Of a DNA stretch of 64,000 nt, positions 12,270 to 23,015 are shown in pieces; position 1 is the first letter of the stretch; every line of letters begins with the position of its first letter. The stretch covers positions 411,912 to 475,911 of the forward strand of contig NW_015971554.1 in the NCBI RefSeq assembly GCF_000182565.1. The letters run 5' to 3'. Under the pieces are notes generated by a model. That model was not told the DNA's origin. It ran no database searches and worked only from the letters and a program-made list of their open reading frames with translations. The translations under genes and the position numbers were made by a program. This DNA is from Spizellomyces punctatus DAOM BR117. Lineage: Eukaryota > Chytridiomycota > Chytridiomycetes > Spizellomycetales > Spizellomycetaceae.

Positions 12270-13555
12270 GCACGATGGCTGAATGATCTCATCTCAGGAC
12301 GGGAAGGAAATGGAGCATTTATCATGAACAAGGACTCTTGTCTGGAACCAGGACCAGACTGAAAGCCATGGAAATGACATTTTGTGTTCAGCTACCTAGG
12401 CCAGGGCGTTGTTTTGCGAACTCACGCTCGATGGTCCTTTTCATTTGACCCTTTTAGCAATTCCACGTATAATCTCATTCCGCATCTTGGCACTTTTATC
12501 CTATAGAGATTGGATTCACAAAGGTAAAATCTTTTTTGTTGCTTGTCCACCCGTCATGCTTTTGAATCCAGCTTGCTAAGCTGAACGGTGCATGAGAAAG
12601 AGACCCATCTATAACAAGCGCGTTCATACTCTAAAAACCAACACGAGTTGTTGTTTGACCATCGATCACACTTGTCCCCATACAGTGCTCGAAATGCTTC
12701 TGCTGATCAAGCAGAATCGACATATGCCCATAATACCAACCCCGAACATGAGTACACACACATTCTGGACTATTTGCCCTCCCCTCCGGTCGATCATTCC
12801 AAAATAAACAGCTCTCATCATTCAACCAACATCCAACATCTAAAAATAAATACATCCTTTTAAACCACAAGCTTATTTTTAGTGAATTGAAATGCCCTTC
12901 CAAGCCTCCCACCAGAAACAAAAGTTTAGTGTGACATAAGCCCTATGCGCCACAAATGATGTAGTACCAAATTACAAATATATCCATAAATAGTAAATGA
13001 CTAAAGTGTGATATTTTTGAAGTGTTCAATGTTTATTGTTTATTTTGTTTATTTTGGGTTGATTTTCTGGGGCGTTACTTTGAGCGACGATGAATGACCT
13101 TTTTTTTTTTGCTTTTGTTTCCAATCCCCCAGAAGACAAGGGTGTGTTCTCGTGTGTGATGTGTGTGCTCCATTGGAGAGAGAGCAGAGTAAAGATAGAC
13201 TTGATATTTTCCATTCAGAGGACCGTCACCAGCGAGAGACAAAACCAAGTAGGGGAAATCAAGCCAGCAACCGTTTTTTTAATTCCACCAGCGAGAGACA
13301 AAGGAAGCTCCTTTTGTTAAAACAACCTGCTTTTTTTTTGGAGTTGATTTGAACAAACACACCATTAGACAACAAAACCCAAGCACACAAAACTTGTTCG
13401 CCACACGTTCGGCTTTCTTGGACCACAACCCGAAATCCGTTGACCAGACTGATATCGTTGCTTACTTCTTCGTCTTCGTTTCTGTCGCTCTCCTTCTCTC
13501 TCTGTTTTTTGTTATTTTTTTTGTAAAGAAAAAAGGGAAGGACAATTGTAATTGA
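12270..13555. other. intergenic, no gene seen
   Basis: About 1.3 kb between the tRNA and the PH-domain gene. T- and A-rich tracts increase toward 13555, consistent with a 5' leader (a CT/T-rich stretch at 13460-13530 precedes the start codon). The short ORFs lack any recognisable domain. Confidence 0.5.
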
Positions 13556-15412
13556 ATGGGAAGAACTCTCGAATGGACATCGCGCACGACAATGACAAAC
13601 TCAACACACAGTGTGAACATGCTGCAGCATGAAGCCTTGAGTGATAAACCGGGGGACGAGACTGGCTCGACAGAACCCGAAACGGGACTCGTTGTTCCCA
13701 AGGGCAACATGCGTCGTGAAGTGTCTTGTTATTCGCTCCTTTCTGCCTATCAAGCTGGCTCGAGTGGTGGAGAGGAGGAAGAAGACGAAAAGGACGCAGT
13801 GCTACCGCTTACTGAATACCCTCCTCCTCGCCTGCTTCGCACGGTGAAAAACACAAACGGTTCGCGCGCTCACTTGCAAAGTCTCTATGCGACACTGGAG
13901 GAAGTCATGGCCGTCAAGGCCCGTCTCAATCGAACGAGCACAATGGCATGGTCGGCGGACGACATTACCTCGCGGTCCAGCAGCACAGGCATGGCATCCA
14001 ACTCATCCGGTAGCACCTTGTTTGAGGATGGGGAGCATCCCGCAGTGCCGGCCAGTATGGACACCCTGTGGTCGGACGACACAAACGAAAAGAAATTAAT
14101 AAGCATATTAAACGATGAACGTTCCATCGGTTGGTCTCCTGCCGTGCACCCTCGGTTGGGACCTTTACCCAAGCCGCCTCCGCGTTCACCACTCCCCGTA
14201 TCACCCACCTCATCTCTTCCCACTCCGCCTCACAGTCCACTCTCCCGCAATCTATCGCCACCACCTCCACCTCCGGTTAGCCCTCCCACCGATTCCGACC
14301 AGGAAAACTTGGTTTTTGACTCGCGTCCAAACGTTGCAAACACAAAGGCCTTGAAAACTCTTGGAATACTCTCGTCAAAGGAAGCTGACGCGGCCAACGG
14401 AGCAGTGCAAGGCAACTCCAAGGCATTCAAAATGCTGGGCATTTCTGCTGATGATGCCATGAGCACTGCTGGTAGCCAGAGCGGCCCAAGTTCCCCTACT
14501 GGCTTTAGAGCACTTGCTCTTCGTCTGTCAAAGAACGAGGCACAAAAAGCGAGACGGGCCATATCGACGGGAACTCTCCAGTCACCCAGTGAACCAAATG
14601 CTCTTCCCGCTCTCCATACCATCACCCGTCTCTTTAGTGGCCCTTTACACAAACTCTACCCTGCGGCAGTGTTCCGACCATGGAAACGACGCCATGGTGT
14701 TTTGGCACCGGGACGGATTTACATTTTCAAATCGGACTCGATGCACGAGCGGGCGGTAGATTGTTTGCCTGTGCAGGTGGATACGGAGGTGACGACGGGA
14801 CTGGGGGGCGAGATGGACAAAAAGGGCGGATTCACCGTGCGAACTGGGTCTCGCACATGGTTTCTGGCTGTTGATCATGCGGATGTGGAAATTGGATTGG
14901 AAAGGTGGATTAAAGCGATAAAGGATGCGGTATTAAGGGAGAAGTTCAGTGTTGCTACATTACCTCCACCTCCACCCCAGTATGAGGACGTGCTGTCTGA
15001 CGAAGAAGAGCAAGACCTTCCTCAACTACCAGAAATCAGATCCATTGTACCTACCCCCGTACGCATCACATCCATCCCCACATCACCCACGTCCCCATTG
15101 TCTTCAGATTCCCAGCTGTTCCGTAGCGATTCAGGAGTGAGTACCCTGTCATACCACAAGAGACCTCCACCTCATTACCGCGGATCGATGGGTCCACCAC
15201 CACCGATGCCGCTTCCAGAGGTACCACCCGCATTCTACAGACTGTCTGTTCTCTCCTCGACATCTTCACATGCATCGTCTGGATCCCAGTTACCGGAGCA
15301 GATTGATGAAGCTATAAAGACATTGGATCACCTCTTGGAAGATGGAATACAAGCCGCTGGACGGGGTACCTTTGGAAGGGATGGGAAGCGATTGCAAAGT
15401 GTTGTAGGCTAG
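13556..15412 (+). CDS. PH-domain protein with Pro-rich linkers
   Basis: Single-exon gene for 618 aa. A pleckstrin-homology domain spans about 364-465: it opens with AAVFRPWKRRHGVLAPGRIY, continues with GGFTVRTGSRTWFLAVDH, and ends with the helix LERWIKAIKDAV that carries the characteristic Trp. PH domains typically bind phosphoinositides or protein partners at membranes. The flanks are low-complexity and Ser/Pro-rich with poly-Pro segments (PPPPPPVSPP, PPPPMPLPEVPP) that could recruit SH3 or WW proteins, and an acidic run (EEEEDEKD) lies near residue 78. The first ATG after an A/T-rich leader was taken as the start. No catalytic domain is seen, so an adaptor role is inference. Confidence 0.85.
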   Translation: MGRTLEWTSRTTMTNSTHSVNMLQHEALSDKPGDETGSTEPETGLVVPKGNMRREVSCYSLLSAYQAGSSGGEEEEDEKDAVLPLTEYPPPRLLRTVKNTNGSRAHLQSLYATLEEVMAVKARLNRTSTMAWSADDITSRSSSTGMASNSSGSTLFEDGEHPAVPASMDTLWSDDTNEKKLISILNDERSIGWSPAVHPRLGPLPKPPPRSPLPVSPTSSLPTPPHSPLSRNLSPPPPPPVSPPTDSDQENLVFDSRPNVANTKALKTLGILSSKEADAANGAVQGNSKAFKMLGISADDAMSTAGSQSGPSSPTGFRALALRLSKNEAQKARRAISTGTLQSPSEPNALPALHTITRLFSGPLHKLYPAAVFRPWKRRHGVLAPGRIYIFKSDSMHERAVDCLPVQVDTEVTTGLGGEMDKKGGFTVRTGSRTWFLAVDHADVEIGLERWIKAIKDAVLREKFSVATLPPPPPQYEDVLSDEEEQDLPQLPEIRSIVPTPVRITSIPTSPTSPLSSDSQLFRSDSGVSTLSYHKRPPPHYRGSMGPPPPMPLPEVPPAFYRLSVLSSTSSHASSGSQLPEQIDEAIKTLDHLLEDGIQAAGRGTFGRDGKRLQSVVG

Positions 15413-15738
15413 CTTGCAAACCGACGGGTTTTGTGCTATTATTCCTCATGAGACGTTTATGGATGTTCTGATGTGAATATGAGACGACGTAACGTATTCT
15501 ATGAAGGTATCTATGGTGGTCAGTCATTCACGGGCGAGATCCTTTTTACGGCGTAGCGCATTGTGCTCTTTATCTAGTCGTTTTTTTGTTGGCATCGTCG
15601 TCAGTCTTTTGTACAATTCTTTTTGATTCTCTTGATATGCGTAGTGTTGTCCTGTTTTTGTTTCTGGTGCTTACTGACAAGAATAGAATATACAAAAAGA
15701 TGCAAATAATGTCACTTTTTATTGATAGTTTCAATTTG
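15413..15738. other. convergent intergenic region
   Basis: 326 bases between the stop codons of the PH-domain gene and the thioredoxin-fold gene. It holds AT-rich 3'-UTR-like sequence and nothing else recognisable. Confidence 0.6.
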
Positions 15739-16375
15739 TTACAAAAGCTTGCTCAAGTACTCTTTCCATTCCTCTACACCCCACGATGACGATACACTAT
15801 TATCAACCAGTCCGTTCACCAATACCGTCGGACTAACGTGAACAGAGTTTTGCCTAGCGATTTTCAAATGAACCTTCAAAACGGGTGTAACAGCGTTCCC
15901 TTCATTGGTCGCCTTGGGCGTCAACAACTTGAACACCTCCTCCTTGTCAACACCGACACCATCCGACACAATCCCCACCAACTTTTCATAAATGTCTTTC
16001 CGACTGAGCTCATACGTCTTGGCGTCATCAAACTGGGTTTGCACGTCAAACAAGAGTTTAGACGCATCCCAGAATTTCTGTGGGGCGAGTGTGTGCACTG
16101 CTATAGCTGTTTCGTGCAGCAAGGTCCCCTGTGGATGCCATGGTTGGACTTGATGGCGGAATGTAAACGATATGGATGGATACTGTGGATGAATATCCTG
16201 CAGGATGCGAGAAAAGATCTTTTTGGAAAAGGGGCACTGTCGACAAAGTATTCATATGAGATGAAAAGTCAGAGAGGAAAGTTGATGGAAAACGACAGTT
16301 ACATACGAGGTAGTCTAGGTAGACTTCAAATTTAGTGGACGCTGAGGGTGAGCCCAACGTGTATCCTATCATCAT
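15739..16375 (-). CDS. DsbA/thioredoxin-fold protein
   Basis: 188 aa from two exons, 16375..16307 and 16236..15739 (70-nt intron, GTATGT donor, both phase 0). The N-terminus gives a beta strand and redox-like turn: FEVYLDYL-CPFSKK, where the junction Cys heads a C-P-x-x motif. The usual second Cys of CPxC is absent (Ser), so a monothiol or non-catalytic role is likely. The rest fits the DsbA-like helical insertion, ending with the cis-Pro loop HVSPTVLVNGLVDN and a helix WKEYLSKLL. Similar small fungal and plant proteins are annotated only as thioredoxin-like fold. The start is one of two adjacent ATGs (16375 or 16372). No signal peptide is evident. Confidence 0.8.
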
Positions 16376-17575
16376 TTGAATGACCTTGAGTGAGGCTTTA
16401 CGTCTAACCACATGAGTAACTAGACGATAGGCGAATCTTGCAAACCTGTAAAGTACTTTGCGGAAGCCATCTTTCTTGGATTTCGATGATTTGTGTATTC
16501 AATAACTGTTGAAAAAAGTACGCACGATCAACGGCGAGCCTTTCAAGACTCGATATCTGTTTCCATTCCAACCGGATTAAAGTGCTCGCCTTTCCATAGC
16601 GATATGGCGCACCGTTGCGGACCCTGGTGTGAAAAGCTCATGGAGAGATGGGTAAACAGTTCACTAAAGGACCCAAGTCATCGTTGGTTGATGCAGGTGA
16701 TTGTTCTGCAGTACTCTCTAGGAAAAATGTCGGCGATGCTCGATTACAAGTACGAATGCCCCAATTATGCCGGTCCTAGCCAACATGTCGCTGCAAACGT
16801 AAACTGTTGATCAAAATTGTATGCATTGTATATGACGAATAATAAAGAGGTGACTGAGAATATTATAGTGTTGAAACTGCCATTTCCAAAGTTTGGGACT
16901 TGGCAGTCACTACATCCTTGGAATTCCTGTAGCGCCAGTGGGATATTAAATGTTATTTCTGGTGCAGGTCAACAGTTATTATTCAAGCCGAGCGCTGCGT
17001 CCCAGGTAGGTCGTTACTGATGGCGATCACCAACATGTATACCCTTTTTTAATACTCGTAGTCGAGACAGTCCTTGTTGAGCTGTGAATCATGTCATGGT
17101 TCCGTCTTTACAGATTCGGAGCCAAAAAGACTCAAGGTTCCGCGCAAAAGCTCTGGCAGTAGGGCAATGCCATGAACCATAGCAGTTTTTTTGGGGGATT
17201 GACCATGGAGGGGTAGCGATCCTTGTTTGCTCTGAATACAAGTAGACCACCCTTTGTTTACTTGTTAGCAAGATGCCACACTACCCTCAAATCCCACAAT
17301 AACAAGCATGAACAAAGGTCTTGCTCTCGTTTTTGCAGTCGAAAGTCTTTTTAAATTTTGGTTGCCGCCGCCTTTACCATTTCCGTCTCATTTTTTGAAA
17401 GTCCTTTTCTTTTTTTTGCCTTTGCCCTCCGATCCCCACCCGGGAGATTCCCCTCCAAAGGCCCTTTTGTCTTTTCTAAAACATTATTTGACTCTTGCCA
17501 AACACAGTCGCTCGTTGTTGGCATTTGACACAACATACCTCATACCACCTACACTACGCGGACCTCTTTTTTTCA
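16376..17575. other. divergent intergenic region
   Basis: 1.2 kb between two divergently transcribed genes, presumably holding both promoters. An ORF at 16493-16810 (105 codons) has no domain, no homologous look and no clear start context; I do not call it a gene. T-rich pyrimidine runs at 17380-17420 precede the acyltransferase start. Confidence 0.4.
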
Positions 17576-19778
17576 ATGGCGGATACGATTTTGGATGCCA
17601 GTCCATTCGCTGGAGAGGCAAAATGCGGGACTAGTGGATGCCCAACGGCCTGGGATGTGGAATGGCGATTTGTTGGGTTTGTATTGGTCGTTATGTTTGT
17701 AGGTGCACACAAGACTACTGGACGCGATTAAGTTTGACATGTATTCGCCTTTGACTTTCCAGACTCGTCACACTCCTTGTTGCCTTTGTCGGCTTGGCAC
17801 ACCTTCGCCTTCAATCAAAACTCGCTATTGATGGCGGCAAACGTCGTGGGGTGCCAAAGGAATCGGTGGGTATCGTAGTATTATACGTCAATAGTATCTA
17901 TTTTTAAACATAGACATCCTGACTGACCTTGGAATAACTCCCGTTAGCCTCGGGAAGAACTCGAAAAGCTTCAAGCAAAATGCGCGGACCTCGCCTCCGA
18001 TGTCAGACAAACTATCGTCGAGGAATTCCCTTCCACTACCACTACCTTAAAAAACGGTGTTCCTGACGTGGACAGCGAAGGAATCGAGCAAGTCGAGCTT
18101 GCTGACGTCGGCCAATTAATGACATGCTATAGTCCGTCCTGCAAGGATGGGCAGACATGTTATTCCCCTTCTTGCGTGCGAGGTGCGAACCGGATTGCTC
18201 CAACCGTTGCTAGAGTGGAAAAGCCATATGAAGTGAGGCATCCAAAGCGCGAGAGGAAGATGTCACTGTTCTCCCAGATTTTGTCGCACAAATGTGGAGC
18301 GTTCCCGACAAAGACGGGAATTCCGGTATGTCTTTTAATACGAGTATAGACGACCGTCATGTATGTAGTTTACTCATATTGCTACCATTCGCAGCCTACC
18401 ACTGTCCACAGCGTCTTTTACCTGGAAAAGCTCCCGACAGTAACCCAACTCAAACGCCTTTTGGAAGAACGTATTCTGAGCCGATACCACCGTTTTAGCG
18501 CCATCCCAATTGAAAGTCAGGATGGCACCATTAGTTGGCAGCCGTATGAAACCGTCGACACTGACGCCCACATTATTCGCAAAACCATTTCCTCCGAATC
18601 CGAGATCAAGACTTATGTTGAAAGCCTATTTGGTCGCATGTGGGATGTCAGCAAACCTCTCTGGTTTGTCCACTTGTTGCAAAACGACAATAACGGAAAC
18701 TCGGCCATTGTATTTGAGATACACCATGTGTTGGGTGATGGATTGAGTCAGATGCAGATTTTGGGAGACTTTGTAACGAATGAGAATGGCCAACCGCTCA
18801 CTATGGATGAGAAAAAGTTTAAGAAACTCCAGAGCCGGCGACCCAAACCGTCCCTTTTGAGTCGGGTTTGGACAAGGACGGTGTTGTTTGCAAACACTGG
18901 GAGGGCGTTCGTCAAGGTTTTGGGATTGCCTATCCTGAGAGGAGATTCGGAGACGGCTGTAAAGGTCCGTGTCGGGTGATCCGTGCTTTCGGCATTTTGT
19001 TGGCCATGGCTCATGAGATCTCATCTGTTCGTTTTTGACTGGAACTTTATAGACCGCGGTTTCTCGCTTTGCCAGCAGCAACCGAATCCTCATTACTGTC
19101 CCACCTATTTCCCTCCAATCCATCAAGCTTATCAAAGACAAGCTTCACGTAACAGTCAATGATGTCCTATTGGCAGCCCTCGGTGGAGCAATGAGAATGT
19201 ATCTCCAATATCGCAGCGATCCCAACATCACAGATCCATCCCTCCGATCCCGCGTCCGCCTCCGAGCCTTGATGCCCTACTCTTTCCCTCGCCCTCTAGA
19301 TGACCTCCACAACAAATGGACCATGATCTCTGCCGAGCTTCCGGTCCGTCAACCTGACCCTTTGTCCCGCGTCAAGTTTGCCAAGCAGACCATGGACGCT
19401 ATCAAGAGCTCTCCAGAACCCCTGGTTGCTGTCCAACTCCAGCAACTTGCTTACAAAGCTCTTGGGCATGAACTTAGTGCTCAAACGAATTTGGACCTGT
19501 TTGCCCGCCATACTTGCATATTCACCAATGTCCCTGGGTTCCAGGAACGCATTTATATCTGTGGACAACCTGTGTTGGGCATGCAACCTGTTGTCTCTAA
19601 CGCCTTGTTGCAGGTCAGTGCTGTCAGCTATGACAATTTCATCTGGATGAACTTTGTTGTGGATGGGGAGACTGTGATTCAGCCTGAGCGGTTGGCTCAG
19701 TATATGGTGCGCGAAGTAGAGGAGTTGGCTCGGGCTGCTGGTGTTTCGGCAAAGATTTTGGATACGAAGGACGAATAA
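17576..19778 (+). CDS. membrane-anchored WS/DGAT-like O-acyltransferase
   Basis: 631 aa; exons 17576..17694, 17763..17865, 17948..18325, 18395..18964, 19053..19778. The family (wax ester synthase/diacylglycerol acyltransferase) transfers acyl-CoA to alcohols or diacylglycerol. The catalytic HHxxxDG motif appears as HHVLGDG near residue 310, and the second family hallmark NDVLLA lies in the last exon (TVNDVLLAALGGA). A transmembrane segment at about 33-55 (FVGFVLVV...LLVAFVGLAH) anchors the N-terminus. The segment between anchor and enzyme carries a tandem TCYSPSC motif (about 134-152: CYSPSCKDGQTCYSPSC), unusual for the family. The first intron uses a GTTTGT donor, chosen because it alone keeps phase. 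It lies 770 bp upstream of a lipid-type oxygenase gene on the same strand. Substrate cannot be predicted. Confidence 0.88.
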
Positions 19779-20547
19779 TCCTGAGATCTTGTGGTTATGA
19801 TATAGATGGTGATCTCTGGTAGACTTGTTTATTGTATTTATTTTGCCATTATATATCCAGATAGCTTACAATCTCCTCCGCAAAACCTGTAGAACATTTC
19901 GTTACAATGAGGATGACGCTCAAAGGCAGTTGCGGTTGCTATAAATTTCGACCATCTTTTATATCTCCTTAATAAGGACTCCAAGCAAGAATTTAAAGGC
20001 TGGCATGGAAAACATTTTCCCAACTGTGTTAGCGGGTGAAGAAGCGTTGTTTGTTCGGGGAGTAAAGAGATGTGGCATCGGCATTATCTGCAATAAAGGT
20101 AATCGCTCCCGCGCAAATACCACTGCATCCTCTTTTTACTTCCTTGTGATTCATGTTATTTCTGGAAGCACGGACGGGTGGTCTGTGTGGCAATACAAAG
20201 GTGAAGTTGGATCATGCTGCCACTTCTGCTCCTTTTTGTTTTTGTCTGACGGTACTGCGCCCACTCACTACACATGACAAACAAAATATCTGCCATAGGA
20301 TACTGTAAAAGAGTCGGAACTGGAAACCTTTTGGAACATACCATGCCATATGTTCCATAGCCTTTGTTGCAATGTACCTTTGTCCAAAGCAATTTAACGT
20401 TGGCTGTCCGTTTTTCCGCACTTAACACATTCCGATCAGTTTACGTAAGCTTGTCACATCATCTGCTCACACGGAGATCCGTCTCCTATTTTTTAATGAC
20501 TTGCAGTCTTGACCTTGTTTGTTATCCCCTTCACGACGACATACAAT
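19779..20547. other. intergenic, no gene seen
   Basis: Between the acyltransferase stop and the oxygenase start. It contains 3'-UTR-like AT-rich sequence and the presumed promoter of the next gene; no TATA box or ORF of note was identified. Confidence 0.45.
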
Positions 20548-22055
20548 ATGCCACCTCTCACTTCTGCGACATGGTTCGACTATGACCATTTCTCTCGGAA
20601 TCTCAACATTTGCAGTAACCCAACCCATCCAATCCCATTAAACGACCTCCTATATACCGGCGACCCGATAGCAGACGCTGCCTACACGTCAGTCAAAAGG
20701 AGTGGGCCGCCTTATAGGACTTTTGACGATATTCTTGTCAAACGGGATTCAGGCAATCATGAACTGACAGGGGCCGAGCGTGCTTTTCTACGGGAGGTTG
20801 AACATGTGCCTGAGTGGGTTGATTGGGATAAGGTCAATAGAGGGCGAGACGTTTTTTGGAGGAATATGGGGGCGATTCAAGTTGTTCTATTATACGCAAG
20901 TCTGGCGGGTGAGTTTGTGCTTTTATTCTCTTACTGGTGCGTTATTCTAATCAATGTCCATCCTTTTCTGAACAGGCGGATTCTCCATTCCCCGCGTTAA
21001 CGACGTTCTCATCAGGACAGGATATCTGTCCAACCCTCGCCATATTAATCGTCGGCTACTTGAAACCGGCCAAGTAAGATACCAGTCCCATGAATCTAAC
21101 ATCCTACCATTCAATCCCCATATTCGAACTCTAGATGATAAACGACATTATGCAACATGGCCTCCGACCTGGATCGGACGGATGGAAGTCTGTCTTGCGC
21201 GTTCGGTTCTTACATTGCGCAGTGAGGAGACGACAACTGCCCGAAAAAACAGAAGACACTGTTAATTCCAAAAAGGTCATTCCCATTAATCAAACCGATT
21301 TGGTAAGTTCTGCAGAGCCCGCATACAAATGTGTTTTTTAATCTTAGTAACTATGACCCGCAGATTGGAACCCTCCTCGGTTTCCAATGCTCGGTCATTA
21401 CCGGGTTAACCTACCTATGGATCTACCTCACACCATCTGAACGGGATGACTATACACACCTATGGCGCTACGTGGGATACCTCATCGGCGTAAAGGAAGA
21501 GAATAACCCTTTAGCACACGGATTCGAGGCTACATGTGCTTGTCTTAGAGACTACTTGGAATTATGTAAATACTCCATTCATCATCTCTAAAAGAAAATG
21601 AAATTACTAACCTCGTAACACACCATATGAACAGATTTCGTTCCAGACCACACATCCACCCAACTCTCACAAACCCTTCTCAAAACCGTTTCCTCATCAG
21701 ACGGATCCAAATCAAATCGACCGTCTTATGAATTGAACGTCTCCATCACACGGAGATTTCTTAGCCCGGAACTAGCGGATGCGCTTGAACTGCCCTTGCC
21801 CACCCTGAGATACAGATTGCTGGCACTCTTGTTTTGTTGGGTTGTCTGGGTATTTGGACTATTGGGTTACTTACCTGGTATTGGAGGCCGTGTTATCGAG
21901 GGTCGAAAAAAGAGGATGGTAAGTGTACCCCATTTTCCTTTGGTTCAAGCTCTCACTTGAGCGTACAGGCTTTACTTAAGCGTCCCAATTGTGGTGTTTG
22001 GCTAGGCGAGAATTATGGAGGCGATCAACAGCAAGTCTGGTCAGCCTTCACCTGA
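20548..22055 (+). CDS. mpaB / latex-clearing-type oxygenase (DUF2236 family)
   Basis: 399 aa; exons 20548..20908, 20976..21073, 21135..21302, 21364..21565, 21635..21918, 21969..22055; all phases agree. The family includes the haem b rubber oxygenase Lcp and the ER-bound fungal MpaB, which cleaves a farnesyl side chain in mycophenolic acid synthesis. Visible family features are the segment VPEWVDWDKVNRGRDVFWRN followed by a hydrophobic helix, GGFSIPRVNDVLIRTGYLS, the His/Arg stretch IMQHGLRPGSDGWKSVLRVR-FLH-AVRRR, and the final GLPLP/LPTLRYRLLALLFCW region. A transmembrane segment near residue 340 is consistent with ER membrane association. Substrate unknown. Adjacent to a WS/DGAT gene in the same direction, which may be coincidence. 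Confidence 0.8.
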
Positions 22056-22377
22056 ACGCGGTGTGGTCTCGAAGGATGAATAGCTTTGAGTGGACTTGTT
22101 GTGGACTGTTTTTGAGTCATATTTTGACGACGGCAATGAGTTCTATAGGAGTAGCCGATTCATGCATAGTATCTGTAGTTATGAACTATTCGTTTCTCTG
22201 TTTTCTAATTAGGTAGTTATAATGAGGACATTTTGTGTTTATATGACCATGCAATTCTCTTTTGATGGTCGCAAATGCTTCAGTGCAGCGTGCTGACCGC
22301 TAGCAAAAGAACCATTGGTCTTCTTCAAGGTAAAGTCTCTTCGTTTCTATAAGCAGAAAATGTTACAAGCCGGATAT
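22056..22377. other. intergenic, 3' flank of oxygenase gene
   Basis: AT-rich sequence between the oxygenase stop and the tRNA terminator; nothing else seen. Confidence 0.5.
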
Positions 22378-22383
22378 AAAAAA
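22378..22383 (-). terminator. Pol III T-run terminator
   Basis: A6 on the plus strand (T6 on the transcribed sense strand) 26 nt downstream of the minus-strand tRNA. Confidence 0.65.
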
Positions 22384-22408
22384 GCTGTCCACACACGAGC
22401 CCGGTACT

Positions 22409-22481
22409 GGTCTCGTCCAGGTTCGAACTGGAGACCTTCAGTGTGTTAGACTGATGTGATAACCAACTACACCACGAGACC
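22409..22481 (-). tRNA. tRNA-Val (anticodon AAC), second copy
   Basis: Reverse-complement reading gives the same 73 bases as the tRNA at 12175-12247: the same acceptor stem, anticodon AAC and GTTCGAACC B box. Flanking sequences differ, so the duplication is confined to the gene or is old. Confidence 0.95.
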
Positions 22482-23015
22482 TTATTAGACATTGAAGCCC
22501 AAGGACATTCATATCATTATATAAACTCGTAGCACTTAAAGAAAACAGTTGAGCAGAACGACATTAATAGTTTATTCATTTATCATGTTGAATGTAAAGC
22601 GGGCTGTCTTTTTGGCAGCGGCGAATACGGGTGCTTTTAAAGTGTAAACCCAAGCAATTCCAACCTTCATATGCATAGCTTGAGTGAAAACTGAAGGGCA
22701 AGCGGACACCTTCTTCTCATCGTACGCAACCGATACCAGCGACAAGAAGATCGATTCGACATGTCAGTTGGGACTGGTAACAGATCATCAAGGGTCGCTA
22801 AATTGCCTACCCTTTTGCCCTTCTCTTTGAAGCCATAATCAGGTATAAAACACTGTTGGCAAAAGACCCCAAGCAACGCTCCACAAACTCAAAATCTCAA
22901 AAATCATACTCTTATTTTTAAAAAATGTCGGGTATAGGTAACCAAAAAAAAAGAAAAAAAAAATCTTGTGTGCGATTAACTACGTCGCACTACTGACAAA
23001 ATAAACTTCTCTATC
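22482..23015. other. intergenic, no gene seen
   Basis: 534 bases between the tRNA and the flippase 3' end. Contains A-rich runs near 22915-22965; no supported coding sequence. Confidence 0.5.

Noticed and set aside
16493-16810. 105-codon ORF between divergent genes
   Set aside because: No domain, no exon context and no compositional sign of coding; left as intergenic.
12175-22481. Inverted identical 73-base sequences considered as terminal repeats of a mobile element
   Set aside because: Both fold as complete tRNA-Val genes with Pol III terminators, and ordinary host genes lie between them.
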